DNA from: Takakia lepidozioides
Lineage: Eukaryota; Streptophyta; Takakiopsida; Takakiales; Takakiaceae
Direction: 5' to 3'
Length of the DNA: 64,000 bases
Assembly (NCBI GenBank): GCA_030704615.1
Contig: CM060733.1
Coordinates: 6,014,001 to 6,078,000, forward strand
The notes below the pieces were generated by a model. The model was given only the letters and a program-made list of their open reading frames with translations, had not been told where the DNA came from and ran no database searches. Position numbers and translations under genes: made by a program. This document shows positions 34,962 to 47,400 of this stretch, piece by piece (the stretch's first letter is position 1; every line of letters starts with the position of its first letter).

Positions 34962-35647
34962 TGTCGCACACCTCAGTTCGGTAAACTCCCCTTCAAGTCA
35001 TAGTTACTCGCTTTGATGCGCGCGCCTGACTCCCAACCTGGCCGCCGGGCCAACTTGGAGTTTCGGCTGCTCACCGGGACATAACGGTCCCCTTCCGCTT
35101 CCCTCTAAACCCTCCACCTATTTGGGACTAGGAGAATTCCCTTTGGTAGATGGCAGTCCGGAACAGCTCCCCACTCTTTGGTCGCTTTCCGGCTCGCTCG
35201 CTTACTCACTAGTTTTTGGTCACCAACGGGCTTGCACCGTTCTCGGGGTTACTACTCCCTATATATACTTCTGTAGCTGTCCGCGGGGGTTTCATAACCA
35301 GCCATGCCATTTTATGGCGAACCACCACGAAAACCCTCGACTCCCGGTGGTGAGTCGCGGTGAGTCTTGGCCCACTCACCGCGGCCCCAATGGACCGTGA
35401 TGAGTCCCAAGACTCCCCACGACTCCCACCTCGAGGTCTCCACCCCAGGGTGGGTGTGGGGGGGGTGCCACCTCCACCGCAACCCGGTGTGCGGGGCTCC
35501 ACCTAGTGAGCGCCTCCGCCTCCTTGAGTGCCTTGGGCACTCAAGGGTGCTTCAGCCCCCCATACCTATCGCTGCCGCTGCCCCCCCACCACAGGGGCAG
35601 CCCCTCATGTGTCCCGACCCCCTGCCCTCAAGGCAAAGGCCGCGACA
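34962..35647 (-). repeat. 3' LTR of the chromovirus
   Basis: 686 bp, TG...CA ends, with a TATA-like CTATATATACTTC near 35260. Nearly identical to 41155-41877 except for a shorter variable block near 35450-35470. Confidence 0.9.
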
Positions 35648-36524
35648 CACACCCCTACCAACAGGGAGTCGATGTCCTCATCGACTTGTCCATTTTGTAG
35701 AAACGAACATCCAAGTTGTGGCGTCCCACATCAAGGAGTTTGTTTCCGTACCATGGCGTCCCATGGCAAAGAACCAAACCCCACACTTGACTCCACTCTC
35801 CACTAGCTAGTTCGGCCGACTTCCTCCAAGTCCCGGCCAAGGGTGGAGCCTCTCCAGCTCCTCCCAGTGCACTCTTCTTGGCCTACTTCAAGGCCAAGGA
35901 ACGATCCTCCCCGAGGATCGAATCGCCTTACTGCAACAACATTGCTTGCGATCGCTCATGATGCCGCTTTTGGCATCACCTTGAGCAAGGGTTCACCTGG
36001 AACCCTCTTTGACTAGGAAGATAACCTTGAACCAACCGTGCGCCCCAATCACTACAATTGGGTCCGCCTTGGAATGCTGGCCTGAGGTACGGGAACACGC
36101 CGAAGCCGCACTACGACTTCGTCCCGAGGCTACACGATTATAGTACGTGAACGGAAGCACGTAGCTTCCGCGTTAGCCCGCACTACAAGGCAACCCCCTC
36201 GGTAGCGCAGTTATAGTACGCGCACGCGCCAGGTGCGCACTAGCACTTGAACTCCCAAATAAGGCGCAAGTTTCCTTGCCCCTTGGATGGGAGTCACCCG
36301 ATTTCGGCACTGCGCAAACACACGATTAACCCAATTTACCTCTCCCACTTTTGTAAGCTAGCATGCATTCTACACACCAGCCAACCACACCATGCATCAC
36401 CATTCCAAACACAATAGGACGCACAATATTTGGAACCCATTTCCTTTATCACAAATTTTTGTACAATACAAGTTTTGCAATCGGATTCCTGAGCTAGCTA
36501 AACCGGGCTAAGCATGCATTTCCT

Positions 36525-36735
36525 CCCCCACGCTCCAAGGTTGATGTCCCCATCAACGCTTCTTCCCGCTTTTGAGGTCGCCCTTCGAACGCTGCAACTG
36601 CCTCGGATGCGTTTCCCATTTCTGAGGCACGCACCCAAGATGCCTCCACAAGATGATAGCCCTTCCATTTGACGAGATACTCCGTTCTCGGTTCTTGAAC
36701 CTCCTCGACTTAATTTGCCCTCCACCGCTCGTACT
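36525..36735 (-). pseudogene. Chromodomain at the integrase C-terminus
   Basis: The minus strand encodes EYLVKWKGYHLVEASWV followed by an acidic-amphipathic helix AVAAFEGR. This is the chromodomain signature (aromatic cage region and WKGY...SWE/V block) of plant chromoviruses, thought to steer integration to heterochromatin. The final acidic residue of the usual SWEP is Val here. Confidence 0.82.
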
Positions 36736-36899
36736 CGGTTCATTTTCATGTCCCCAAACATAGGTGGCGGACGCAACACTGGTTGCCGATTCGGACGTGC
36801 TTCATCTTTGATTAAGGCTTCAAAAGGGACATGGAATACTGTGGGTGCCCTTGCTGTTTGCTGGCACAAGCCTCCAATTCATACACATCCTCATTCATA

Positions 36900-37730
36900 A
36901 CCCTCCAATGCGAAAGGGACCCGCATACGGAGGTACAAACTCGGACTCATTTCCGGAGGTAGTCGACAATCTTGATGTTCACCACCTCTGTGCCTGCCTT
37001 CAACTTCACTTCCCTCCGCTTCCGATCGCCTGCCTTTCATACCGTTTCCTAGCTTTGGCAATGTTGTACTTTGCGAGCTTCAACAAACGCTCGCGTTCTT
37101 CGTAACATCGCCGCTACTGCCGGTTCCTCAACGTCTGGGCGGCCCAACTTGTCGGCACCCAGAGGTGCTTTTCCATAGACCAACACAAAAGGGGAACTCC
37201 CGTCGCGAGTGTTCTGTGTTATTATAACAGAACTCTCGCCGCGCTAAGTGTCCATCCAGTCTGATTGGTCTGTCCGACACGTAATTCCGCAAGAATTGCT
37301 TCACTACTACGGAATTCACTCTTCCGTTTGGCCGTCCGTCGTAGGTCGGAAGGCGGTGCTCATCTTCAGCCTCGTCCCCATCTTCTTCCAAAGTGCTCTC
37401 CAGAATTTACTCGTAAACTTTGGATCGCGGTCCGAGACAATATCCTTCGGGACTCCATGATGCTTTAAGACGTGGGCGAAGTAAAGTCGCCTGTCTCCTG
37501 CGCAGTCGCCGTCTCCTTGGTGGGGATGAAATGGGCCATTTTACTGAACCTATCTACCACCACCATGATTGCCATCGATCCTTTTGACAGCGGCATAGCA
37601 GTCATGAAATCCATCGAGACGCTTTCCCCAAGTCCCTCTGGAATCGGCAAGGGTTGTAACAGCCCCGCTTGCTTTTTAATACTCGCTCCGGTTTTGTTGG
37701 CATGTGGTGCATGTCTTAACATACTCCTCT
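36900..37730 (-). pseudogene. Chromovirus integrase, frameshifted
   Basis: A zinc-binding end (TCTTCQ near 37700), the start of the core SMDFMTAMP with the first catalytic Asp (near 37610), and VVVDRFSKMAHFIP (near 37530-37570) are readable. The later core (NSVVVKQFLRNYV, HLA-type block near 37240-37310) is in other frames. Confidence 0.75.
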
Positions 37731-37849
37731 GCCTCCTCCCTCAGTTTGGGCCAGAAATATCTTTCTACTCTTTCTTTCTTGAGTGCCGCAGTGCGCTTTG
37801 CTCCACGTGGCCCGCAAGCGGGCTATATGGCATTCTCTCAAGAGACTAT

Positions 37850-39384
37850 CCCTGATCCCTCCCTTGGCACATGAGACGTTTTTGCTTATACCGGAGCAGT
37901 CCGTTTTGCAAGTGGAACTGCGATTTAACCCCCATTCTCAAGTTCTGCATCACGCACTTTGCCAGCTCATCCTTCCGGCAAGCCTTCCGATCTTCCTTTG
38001 GAGCGCCGTCTCGCCCTTGTACACCAACAAGCTGCTGCTTTCTACTTAAAGCATCGGCCACCACATGTCCCGTCCCGGTTTGTACTGGATATCCACGTCG
38101 AACACTGCCAAGTATCTTGCCACCTAATTTGTTTTGGGGACACTTGGGCTGCGTGGCAATACTTCACCGTGACATTGTCCGTGAACACCTTCACTGGGTT
38201 GGAACCAACATAGTGGCGCCAGAGTCAAGGCAATGTTCCACCGCCTTTCATCTCTTTTTCGTGCGTCGGCCACCGTCGCTCCACTTCATTCAGTTTTCTT
38301 ACTTTCGTAAGCCACTGGACGTCCATCTTGCATAAGTACACCCCCAATTGCGAAGTCCGATGCATCTGTATGAATCTCAAACGGACGATCGAACTCCGGG
38401 ATTTTTAAGACTGGAGCTTCCGTCATCCGCTGCTTCAATGTCATCCAGGCAAAGCTTGGCCACAAATGTGTTCCATACCCAGACTTTGGATTTACACAGC
38501 AGGTCCGACAGCGGCCCCGCGCTCTTGGCGAAATTTCTCACATACTTTCCGGTAATAGGAGGCGAGTCCTAGGAAGGATCGCACTCCCGGGACCGAAGTC
38601 GAGGCTCCCAGTCCAAGATCGCCCTCACCTTTCTGTCATCCATTTTGATCCCATCCTGTGTAATCACGTGCCCAAGAACTCCACTTTTGTGACCCCGAAT
38701 CGCACTTTGAAGCTTTGGCATACAGCTTCCCTTCTCGCAATTTTTGGCACACCCTTTGCGGTGCTCCAGGTGCTCCTCCTTTGTTTTCGAGTACACCAAG
38801 ATGTCGTCGATGTACACCGATCACAAAGTCATCCAACCCTCCTGGAAAAGGCTGTTATTTCAGCGTGCTAAATGTCGCTGGTGCATTGGTGAGCCCAAAA
38901 GGCATCACCAAGAACTCATATGAACCATAACTTGTCCTGCACGCGGTCTTCTCCTCATCTCCTTTCCGCCACCCTAATTTGGTGATAGCCGGCGTAAGTC
39001 GATCCGGCTGAAATACTCGCTCCTGCCAACCGATCGAAGGTCGTCGATCCTTGGCAAAGGGTACCGGTTTTTGATAGTCACCTATTCAGAGCCCTGTAAT
39101 CGACACACATCGCAGCGTCCCATCCTTCTTGTCTGCAAATAGACCGGGGCTCCGTAAGGTGACTTACTCGGCCGGATGTACCCCTTTGACATAGATCTTT
39201 GAGCTGAGTCTTCAGCTCGACCAACTCTTTGTGGCTCAACCGTGTAGGGGGCGCCTTGGCAGGCGGTTCCGATCCCGGTATCACCCTCAATTTTGTGGTC
39301 AACTCCTCTTCGCGGTGGCAAGCCGCTTGGTAAATCCTCCGGCATCACATCCTGGTATTTCTCTCCCAAATCCCCTTGATCCAA
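37850..39384 (-). pseudogene. Chromovirus reverse transcriptase and RNase H, frameshifted
   Basis: RT blocks in order: SKGYIRPSKSPYGAPV (near 39190), YRALNR (near 39080), catalytic YIDDILVYSK (near 38790-38815), and the thumb region to 38570. RNase H and tether follow: FEIHTDASDFAIGGVLM type near 38340-38380 and VADALSRK near 38045-38064. Stops and frameshifts occur every few hundred bases, so no full polymerase can be made. Confidence 0.82.
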
Positions 39385-39569
39385 TCTGGGCTCGGCTCCC
39401 CATCGCCTTCTCCTTTCACTTCTCTAATGTAAAGCAAAAAAACTGGACTCGTGTGTCTCCTCCATGGCCCACTCCTTTGCTGATAGAAGGTTTATTCGCC
39501 CTCCCACGGATTTGGGCGTATTCCCCGACACTCGTAAAACCTCGCCACCATTCCCACATGGCAGCGTGA

Positions 39570-40040
39570 CTACTCTCTTGCGCCATCTATGACCGCTCCG
39601 GATTTGCTCAAAAAGGTCATTCCCAAAATGATCTCCACTCCATCGATCTCGCAGATAGTGAGTCTCACGTCCCTCCCACTCCCCAGTTGAAGAGGAACAT
39701 CAACGCCAACCTTGTCGCCAACTGAGGTTCTCCTTTGGCAGACGCACCTCAATAGAGGCCCCCCCTCACTTGTCGGGAGTCCCAACTTTCGCGCCGCCGC
39801 CGGCGTCATGAAGGAGTGCGACGCTCCTGTGTCCACCCAACAACGACACTTAGTTCCGGATATTATCCCATCCACGAACACTAACTGACTCCCTTTTCGT
39901 AGGCGCCAGTTTCCCTGATACAAACTCACACAGAAAATTTGCCTACCTTGCAAGTCCTGGCGACCACCGCTTCCACCAAGCGACTGATGGTATCTTCCGA
40001 CAGCTCCGTGGTCGCCCGAGTCTGTTTCATTGCCGGGGTT
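39570..40040 (-). pseudogene. Chromovirus aspartic protease region
   Basis: Open on the minus strand within 39570-40202. The active-site block WVDTGASHSFM is encoded near 39808-39840, and the flap/second-strand block ILGMTFL near 39608-39630. It would cleave the element polyprotein. This part is uninterrupted, but neighbouring parts are in other frames. Confidence 0.8.
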
Positions 40041-40800
40041 TCGTGCACTTCTTGGCCATGTGCCCGGGCTCCCCGCAATTGAAACACACTCCATCAAAGG
40101 TCGCCTCTGTCCGCCATAAGTCGCTCCACCCGCTTTTCCTTTCGAAGACACCGGGTGCCGCCTTGACGTGTGAAGGACCTCCCTTCGATTTCCAGTTGCC
40201 ATTTTTCGCCGCGTGGGCTATCCCACTTCTTTTCACCGGTCGGGAGGAGTCACCTTCCCGCCGGGTCTTCTTGTGGTTCAGCTCCGTACGGCCTTGTCTC
40301 TCACCCCTAGGACATCCGAGAAACATTCACTCTCTCATTGCCTCGTTCAAAGTCTTGGGTGGCTTCTCCTCCACCACTTCCGCCTAGCCCATGGGGCCAG
40401 TCCCGCCACAAAGTTGAAGACCATTTCTGGTTCTGCCGGTCCGCGACTTCGAGCAACAGCACATTGAAAGCCTGGACATACCCCCGAATGTCATCTGTTT
40501 GCTTCAAATTCCTCATCTTGTCCGGGCAAGCCAGGATGCGTTGAGGGCACAAACTGTCTCTTCATCAATTCCTTGAACTCACTCCAGTTCAAGGTTTCCG
40601 GGCTTGGGCCTCGGTCGTGAAGGCGTTTCTGCCACCATTGTTGAGCATAGCCCTCAAATAGGTGGGAGCCACTTCCACCCGATCCTCGTCACTCAACTTG
40701 GCCGCCCGGAAGTACTGCTCTAGCTCCAGGAGCCAGGTGTTGAGTGCCTTCCGGTTTCGAACGCCCTCGAAGGTGCCGAGTTCCTTAGGCTTCACCTTAA
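40027..40800 (-). pseudogene. Chromovirus gag with CCHC zinc knuckle, frameshifted
   Basis: The capsid region starts KPKELGTFEGVRNRKALNTW (about 40795-40730), continues with WSEFKELMKRQFVP and ADRQNQ / NFVAGLAPWAR blocks in changing frames, and ends with the nucleocapsid knuckle CFNCGEPGHMAKKC near 40047-40090. At least two frameshifts (near 40500 and 40620) break it. Confidence 0.82.
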
Positions 40801-41140
40801 ACTTGCCTTGGTGGGAGTGGCATTAGCCGCCTTCAACACCGTCTTTCAACGTCCCGCCAAACTGCGCCAACAACCCTTCCAAAAGGCTCCGGCATGGGAG
40901 GCATCTCTTGGTTTGTCGGAGCTCTCAAAGATTCCTCGGGCTCCGACTCCTCGGATTCCTCCCGCTCCTGAGCGGCCTCGTTTTCGGAAACATTAATCGC
41001 TTCCTCAAACGGCCGCCTCGTGACACGTCGCCCCCATCGGGCTCACCGGATCATCATCTTTTGGGCCGTTCCGCTTTCGCTTCGGCTTGCCCGACCCCAT
41101 GATGAGGCCAATCCCAAGGACGATCGCGTACTGAACTCTA

Positions 41141-41152
41141 AGCTCTGATACC
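41141..41152 (-). promoter_or_regulatory. Primer-binding site of the chromovirus (initiator tRNA-Met)
   Basis: On the minus strand TGGTATCAGAGC starts two bases after the LTR and is complementary to the tRNA-iMet 3' end. It fixes the element's direction. Confidence 0.9.
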
Positions 41153-41154
41153 AA

Positions 41155-41877
41155 GTGTCGCACACCTCAGTTCGGTAAACTCCCCTTCAAGTCATAGTTA
41201 CTCGCTTTGATGCGCGCGCCTGACTCCCAACCTGGCCGCCGGGCCAACTTGGAGTTTCGGCTGCTCACCGGACATAACGGTCCCCTTCCGCTTCCCTCTA
41301 AACCCTCCACCTATTTGGGACTAGGAGAATTCCCTTTGGTAGATGGCAGTCCGGAACAGCTCCCCACTCTTTGGTCGCTTTCCGGCTCGCTCGCTTACTC
41401 ACTAGTTTTTGGTCACCAACGGGCTTGCACCGTTCTCGGGGTTACTACTCCCTATATATACTTCTGTAGCTGTCCGCGGGGGTTTCATAACCAGCCATGC
41501 CATTTTATGGCGAACCACCACGAAAACCCTCGACTCCCGGTGGTGAGTCGCGGTGAGTCTTGGCCCACTCACCGCGGCCCCAATGGACCGTGATGAGTCC
41601 CAAGACTCCCCACGACTCCCACCTCGAGGTCTCCACCCCATGGTGAGTCCTATGCCACCCCCACTAAGTCCCACTAAGCTACCACCACCCCTTGTGGAGC
41701 CACCTCCACCGCAACCGGTGTGCGGGGCTCCACCTAGTGAGCGCCTCCGCCTCCTTGGGTGCCTTGGGCACTCAAGGGTGCTTCAGCCCCCCATACCTAT
41801 CGCTGCCGCTGCCCCCACCACAGGGGCAGCCCCTCATGTGTCCCGACCCCCTGCTCTCAAGGCAAAGGGCCGCGACA
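41155..41877 (-). repeat. 5' LTR of the chromovirus
   Basis: 723 bp, TG...CA ends; carries the extra ~37 bp block near 41645-41700 relative to the other LTR. Confidence 0.9.
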
Positions 41878-41882
41878 AGGGC

Positions 41883-42039
41883 CCCCTTAGAAAATAAAAA
41901 ATTGGAACCTCAACCATCATCTAATTAGAAATTCTCTTACTATGCAACAACAACAAACCATTCTACATATTGGGGCAGTATGTGGAATGGTATGTTATAT
42001 CCCAACACTCATCATCTCCCATCAATCTATGAAGCAAGA
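41883..42039. other. Short unassigned segment
   Basis: AT-rich, with CAACAACAACAA near 41945 and no gene. Confidence 0.3.
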
Positions 42040-42330
42040 TCGTTTGTTTTGTTTTGTTTTGTGACATTGAGATGTCCCAAACCGCGGGCCCAGCCTTGGC
42101 GCTTGGTACCATTAGAAAGCCCTCGACAAGGAGGGGTGCACGGGCTTGGTCTTATAGTTTTTGGACATGCGGTGTGGGAGATATGGAATTCCAAGTACTT
42201 TTGGTCGCTAGAAATTCACGAAAAATTGCGAAATGGGCATTCCTGAACAATGGTTGGAGCCTCGACAGATATAAAGGGAAAGGTCTCCAGTTCAAATCTG
42301 GTCGTAGGCTCTGTGGAAAAAAAATGCATT
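42040..42330 (+). repeat. tRNA-like SINE, third copy
   Basis: Starts in a (GTTTT)n run, continues with TTGAGATGTCCCAAACC and ends with the T-arm-like hairpin CCAG-TTCAAAT-CTGG, the GAGCCT/AGGCTC closing stem and an A8 tail at 42316-42324. Same family as 9488-9781 and 9812-10095. Confidence 0.7.
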
Positions 42331-42394
42331 TGGACTTAGATGACATTGGACACTTGGGCCAACTTGGATATATTACTACTCAATAAATTCATGG

Positions 42395-43025
42395 AAAAAA
42401 AATAATCGGGCCTTGACATGGGAGACATACTTGGATACATAGGAGATTGCACACTAGGCTTAGATGGGCCTCGACATTGGAGACGCACATGGGAGATGCC
42501 CTTGGATACATAGGAGATTGCACTTGGGCTTGGATGACAGTGGACACTTGGGCCTCTACATGGAATATGTACTTGGATACATAGAAGATTGCACTTGGGC
42601 TTAGATGGGCCTCGACATAGGAGATGCGCACTGGGATACATAGGAAATTACACTTGGTCTTAGATTTCACGGGCCAACGACACAGACTAGACCCTAGAGG
42701 TCGCACTTGGGCCTCGACATAGGAGACGCTTGGATACATAGGAGATTGCAGATGATAGTGGACACTTGGGCCTCTAGATGGAAGATGCACTTGGATACAT
42801 AGAAGATTGCACTTGGGCTTAGATAGGCCTCGACATAGGAGACCACTAGGATACATAGGAAGTTACACTTGGTCTTAGATTTCAATTCTTCAGACATGGG
42901 CCAATGACACAGACTACCCTAAAGGTCGCACTTGGGCCTCGACATAGGAGACGATTGGATACATAGGAGATTGCACTTGGGCTTAGATGACACTTGACAC
43001 TTGGGCCAACGGCACAAGCTACCCT
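42395..43025. repeat. Satellite-like CACTTGGGCC repeats
   Basis: Irregular tandem units built from 'cttggatacataggagattg', 'cacttgggcttagatg' and 'gcctcgacataggaga', roughly every 55-90 bp. The family is shared with 6080-6500 and 9120-9465. Confidence 0.7.
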
Positions 43026-43029
43026 AGTT

Positions 43030-44470
43030 CAAAGCTGAAAAAAAAGCCAAATGGAGGGCAACATACAAAAGGGAAAATAAAAAATTGCAATCACACATGC
43101 CCATGCAAACATGCAGACTAATTAGTGTACTCTTGATGAATTAGTGAATTAGTAGTATTATGAATGAGTGGTAACGCCATAATGCTACCCCTCCCATCTC
43201 GGAACACTCCCCCTAAGTACTGTTCCCAATCGCAATATTGCTCCAGCAGCTACTCTGACTGGTATGGTTTCAGTTTGAGTACGTTTGGAACCCTAAACCC
43301 TAAGTTCTACACACACCCAAGGTATAGGCCGCATGACACACTAGCCGGGTTGGTTCTGACATACCCTTGCGTATACTCTGGCCGACTAGCACAGACCTGT
43401 ACAACATTGGAAACAATGCAAGAGATATGAAGGTCAGTGTAAAAAGTATTTGATAAGAGTGCCATGAGCTACCTACGTAGCCCCTAGTTTGGGAGGCTCT
43501 ATATGGTTGGTATCATGTAGCAAGGCGTCTTGGATGAAAGATGTTGTGTAAAGGATAGTGTACCAAAAGTAACACCTAACACTCAAATACCCTCATATGG
43601 TGCTAGAAAGTAGGTAGGGGGCACAAATAGACAACCAATTTGGGCTTTATTTTTGGGCTTGAAGACCTTTTCGAGCCTGGATTTAGGAATGTTGTTCCGC
43701 ATCGGTCATACAACCCACTCACCCAAAAGTTGATCAAAGAGTATTTATTGTACATGTGCTGTGGTTGAGGTAGGTAGGCCTTAGTGTATGATCTCTCTTT
43801 GCCAATTCCACTCTGTAAGACCAGGAGTCCATGCATACATTTTCAAGATATTGACCAAAAGGTATCGAGAACACCGCCAATATGGTTTTTAACAGCCAGA
43901 TCTTCTGCTGTGATCTGGACTTGAGACACTCTGATATTTGCATGGCATATGTTTATGGTCTTCAGTGACAGTCCAGTTTACCGTAGACATCTAGAGAAAT
44001 AAATTTACCGATACCGACGGCCCTCTTAATGACAGCTAGCTCAGATTACCAAATTGACTAGCAAACTTTAGCTTGTAGAGCATCAACTGACAACACTAGT
44101 TCAAATGGTTAGATACTCTGATTGAATTGGATGCACCTAAAACCCTCTTGAGAGGTGTCTCTTTTGACGGTCACTTTAGTGAAGATACATGAAAATGGAT
44201 GACAACTTCAACTGTACCAGAAACTCCAATGAACAGGCAAAAAACTCCTCATACTCTGCCAATTGACAGATGTAAACAGGGTCCTTCTTCTGATAGAGGC
44301 AGCCAGAGTCTTAAACTCAGATTGCCATGAGCATGGCACATTAACTAGGTCATTTCTTAACTGTTTAGTTGTGTATCTCTGTGGTCACTGATATAAGATC
44401 AAAGATAGTAACATAGCGCAAAACAGGCTCATACCCTGGAAAGCCCTGACAAGATTGACCACCTCTGCTT
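43030..44470. other. Unassigned; downstream flank of calreticulin gene
   Basis: No coding exon or repeat recognised. The end next to 44475 is likely the calreticulin 3' untranslated region. Confidence 0.35.
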
Positions 44471-44474
44471 CAAC

Positions 44475-47400
44475 TCACAGTTCATCATGGTCCTGAAGAA
44501 AGCCATTCCAAACAGCAGATTCACAGGATCAGATCAAGGTTGTGGCACCCCACTCTGGATATTGTCCCACATGGGTCAATCAAGTAGACTATATTTGCAA
44601 GGATCTTTGATGATTTTGGGGTAGACAGAACACAAGCTTTTCAAAACCACAAAATCAGGTCTACTTTTCAGAAATACACATGTCGCCATCTTCCAAAGGT
44701 GGCCAGCTGTAAGCTAATACATAAGTTCTGATACCAAAGGTTGCATGAGAGAACTGGCTTACATTATAATCATCCTCGTCGTCGTCGTCGTCGTCGTCAT
44801 CTGTGTCATTGTCATTGTCATCCTCATCCGCAACGTCACGCTGCCAGTGTAATGAAGAAAGTTAGCCAACCAAACAGAAAGCAACTTCTGCATATGACAA
44901 CATATATTCTGGATGGTAAATGATACCACTGGACAGATTTTCATGGTGCAAATCTTAAGACTAGTGGAACCATGCCCAGTCTTCCACATGATTGATTTTC
45001 CGATTCAGTAGACTACCTGCAAAAACTGATCTATGACCAATAACTGCCAATTTCCATGTCCATAGATGTCAAGAACTTGCCAACATTGTTTACATTGTCA
45101 ACCACAGAACAGAATTTGATTTGTGGCCCCCCAGCAGAGACAGCAGAAATACTGCCTCCTGAGAAGACTCCCTGCAGAGGTGACTCCAACTTCCATTGCA
45201 TGTACTAGTGGCAAAGGTAGTCAAACAGCTTTTCTGAGACCCATTCAGGCTGCTGGTGCATTAAGATCCATTGCCTAGCTATGAATTGAATACACATCAC
45301 TCTTTAGTCCAATCTCTTCTTTTCATCCACCAAACATAGTTGATTTGAAACCCTGCTCAGCTTGGGCATACCCAAATGAGCTTCAGCTTAACTTCAGCTG
45401 GATAAGAAGAGACGATCTAGTACAGCACACCACTAACACCGACCAATTGAGTTTTAATTAGTAGGGGTCTTTGATATGGATGCGCAATCCAAAGATCCCC
45501 AAGTGAACTTGGGTATGACATTGTCAATTCCCCTACCCACCTATTCTACAAAGAAATGAGGGACCCTATGGAAGGGTATCTTCTGAAAGTGGGGGATTGT
45601 CATGTTGACACATACCCGAGGACGGTACCGTCTTCTGCGTTCACGTTCCCGAAGACGGTCACGTTCCCGAAGTCGGTGTTCGGCGGACCGGTGTCTGGGA
45701 TCTCGCCTATGCTCTCTTGGCCGTCGCCTATCCCGTGCAGCGCTATTTGCCTTAGCAGCTTGCTGTGGAATCCCACAATATTGTAGAATCCCATGAACTT
45801 CAAAACACACTAAGTTTATCATCTCCATCAAAGTAACAAATAACAAGGGAATAATACCCTTCTGTGAAGACACCCTGATGACCCCTATTACCCTGTCTGA
45901 CAGAGACTATGCTCGCCACTTCCGTGTATGCTCAGGTTTGGAGCATAGACATCAGAACAATAATGCGTACTGGCTACATGTCTGTCTAAGACATTCCAGG
46001 CTGCTCTCAACTCTTTCAAGCAGAGGTGATTGGAAGGCTAAGTAACATTGAAGAGAAGCACATATTGTAGGTCAATAACTATCTCACCTTAGAAGGATTG
46101 ATGAGAAAATCAAGCCTCCATTATGTTGGTGTTTCCAAGGTTTAGACTCAGACAAAACAAGACAAATATTTGTCGAGTTCTGCGTTTAGCAAATGCCAAG
46201 CAGTATGCACTCGCCTGGAAATAATGAGAGAGTAAAATATAATCTCACAGTGGATATACTTACCAAACGTCAGCAGAGGTGCATATATGTTTTGAACAAC
46301 TGCAAATCTATCCCCACATCAATTCCATTATCTAGCTCTCAAAGAGTTCCTTGCAGATAATGAACATGAGTCACCAAAAGCAGCACATGCCATGAACTGC
46401 CATGGGATGAACTGCACTAAGGTGCAAACCAAGAATTAAAACATAGGGTCATATAGTAACCTTTGATGGGGCCATGCCAACTGCAAACATTACATGCAAG
46501 CGTTTTTCTCACCTTACAGTGCCATTTCCTCATGGTCATACAAAAGTGTCTGCCAACTTAGGCCGACCATTGTTCAAGGAAGATATGTAGAGTCAAGAAA
46601 ATTCTCTAAGACAAATGAGGTACATACCTGCTCTTCATCTTGTTTCTTCTTCTCAGACTCTTCAAACATTTCTTTTTCAGCCTAATCATCACAGTATCAT
46701 AAATCAGTGAAGCATTCCTATATTTGCAGGAAACTGCTTTGATTAGCAAATCTCTTGACAAGGCAACAGTATCCCAGATATAGACATTTTTTAGGGGGTT
46801 TTGGGGGATGCAACACTTCGATGGTAGACCCGCAACCCCAAGTCTATTCTCTCTTCGTAACTCCAGAACGACCAATACACTGATTTTTGACAAAGGTAGT
46901 CAAACTTGCGTTTATATATACCTCCATACACTGGCCCTCATTAGAAGGTCAGTTTGCTAAAAGTCTCCAAGAAACATCAGATTCCAAAGTAAAGGCTTTC
47001 TTCACTTGTGTGTGGCCACGCATAAAACGAAGTCCTCAACACTGGAATTGTGTAGCAGGTACACTGGTGTATCTCATCCACAACATACCATACAAAATGT
47101 ATGAGCCATCAACTATGATTAAACTTTACATCCAACAGACCAAGCTCCCCACCTATTATGAGGGAGATCATGGTTTGCATCCTTGTGAAGACTCTAAACT
47201 CAATTTACCTGAGGGATCAGTCAGACAGACTCCCCAATACAGTCCTTGGAAAAATTTCAATGTTGATGTACTTGATGCTACCAAGAATCCATAAAGACTG
47301 AAAAGACTGCTATACTAGAGTAATCACTCACCTCATTGTTTTTACCCCAAGTCTCTTCAGCAACTGCCTTTGCGTACTCAGGGTCATCAGTGATTAGGAT

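Larger units (their letters stand above)
34962..41877 (-). mobile_element. Full-length chromodomain Ty3/gypsy retrotransposon (chromovirus)
   Basis: LTRs at 34962-35647 and 41155-41877 both start TGTCGCACACC and end CGCGACA, with AGGGC as a 5-bp target duplication (34957-34961, 41878-41882). The primer-binding site next to the right LTR is on the minus strand, so coding runs right to left. Gag, CCHC knuckle, protease, RT, RNase H, integrase and a terminal chromodomain are all recognisable, in the order of plant chromoviruses. The first 510 bases of the LTRs differ by one base; a block near 35450 / 41640 differs by an indel. The genes carry many frameshifts, so the copy is not autonomous. Confidence 0.93.

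Noticed and set aside
35122-35400. 92-codon frame repeated at 41207-41593
   Set aside because: Both are within the chromovirus LTRs; duplication reflects the LTRs, not a gene pair.
42395-43025. CRISPR-like repeat array
   Set aside because: Units are irregular, imperfect and without unique spacers of constant length; this is eukaryotic satellite-like DNA.
45600-45803. Alternative minus-strand frame across calreticulin exon 12
   Set aside because: It is in a different frame from the splice-consistent arginine-rich reading, and does not connect with the neighbouring exons.
46887-47294. 135-codon plus-strand open frame inside the calreticulin gene
   Set aside because: It lies opposite a calreticulin intron (46682-47331), has no recognisable motif and no splice or start context; chance is more likely.
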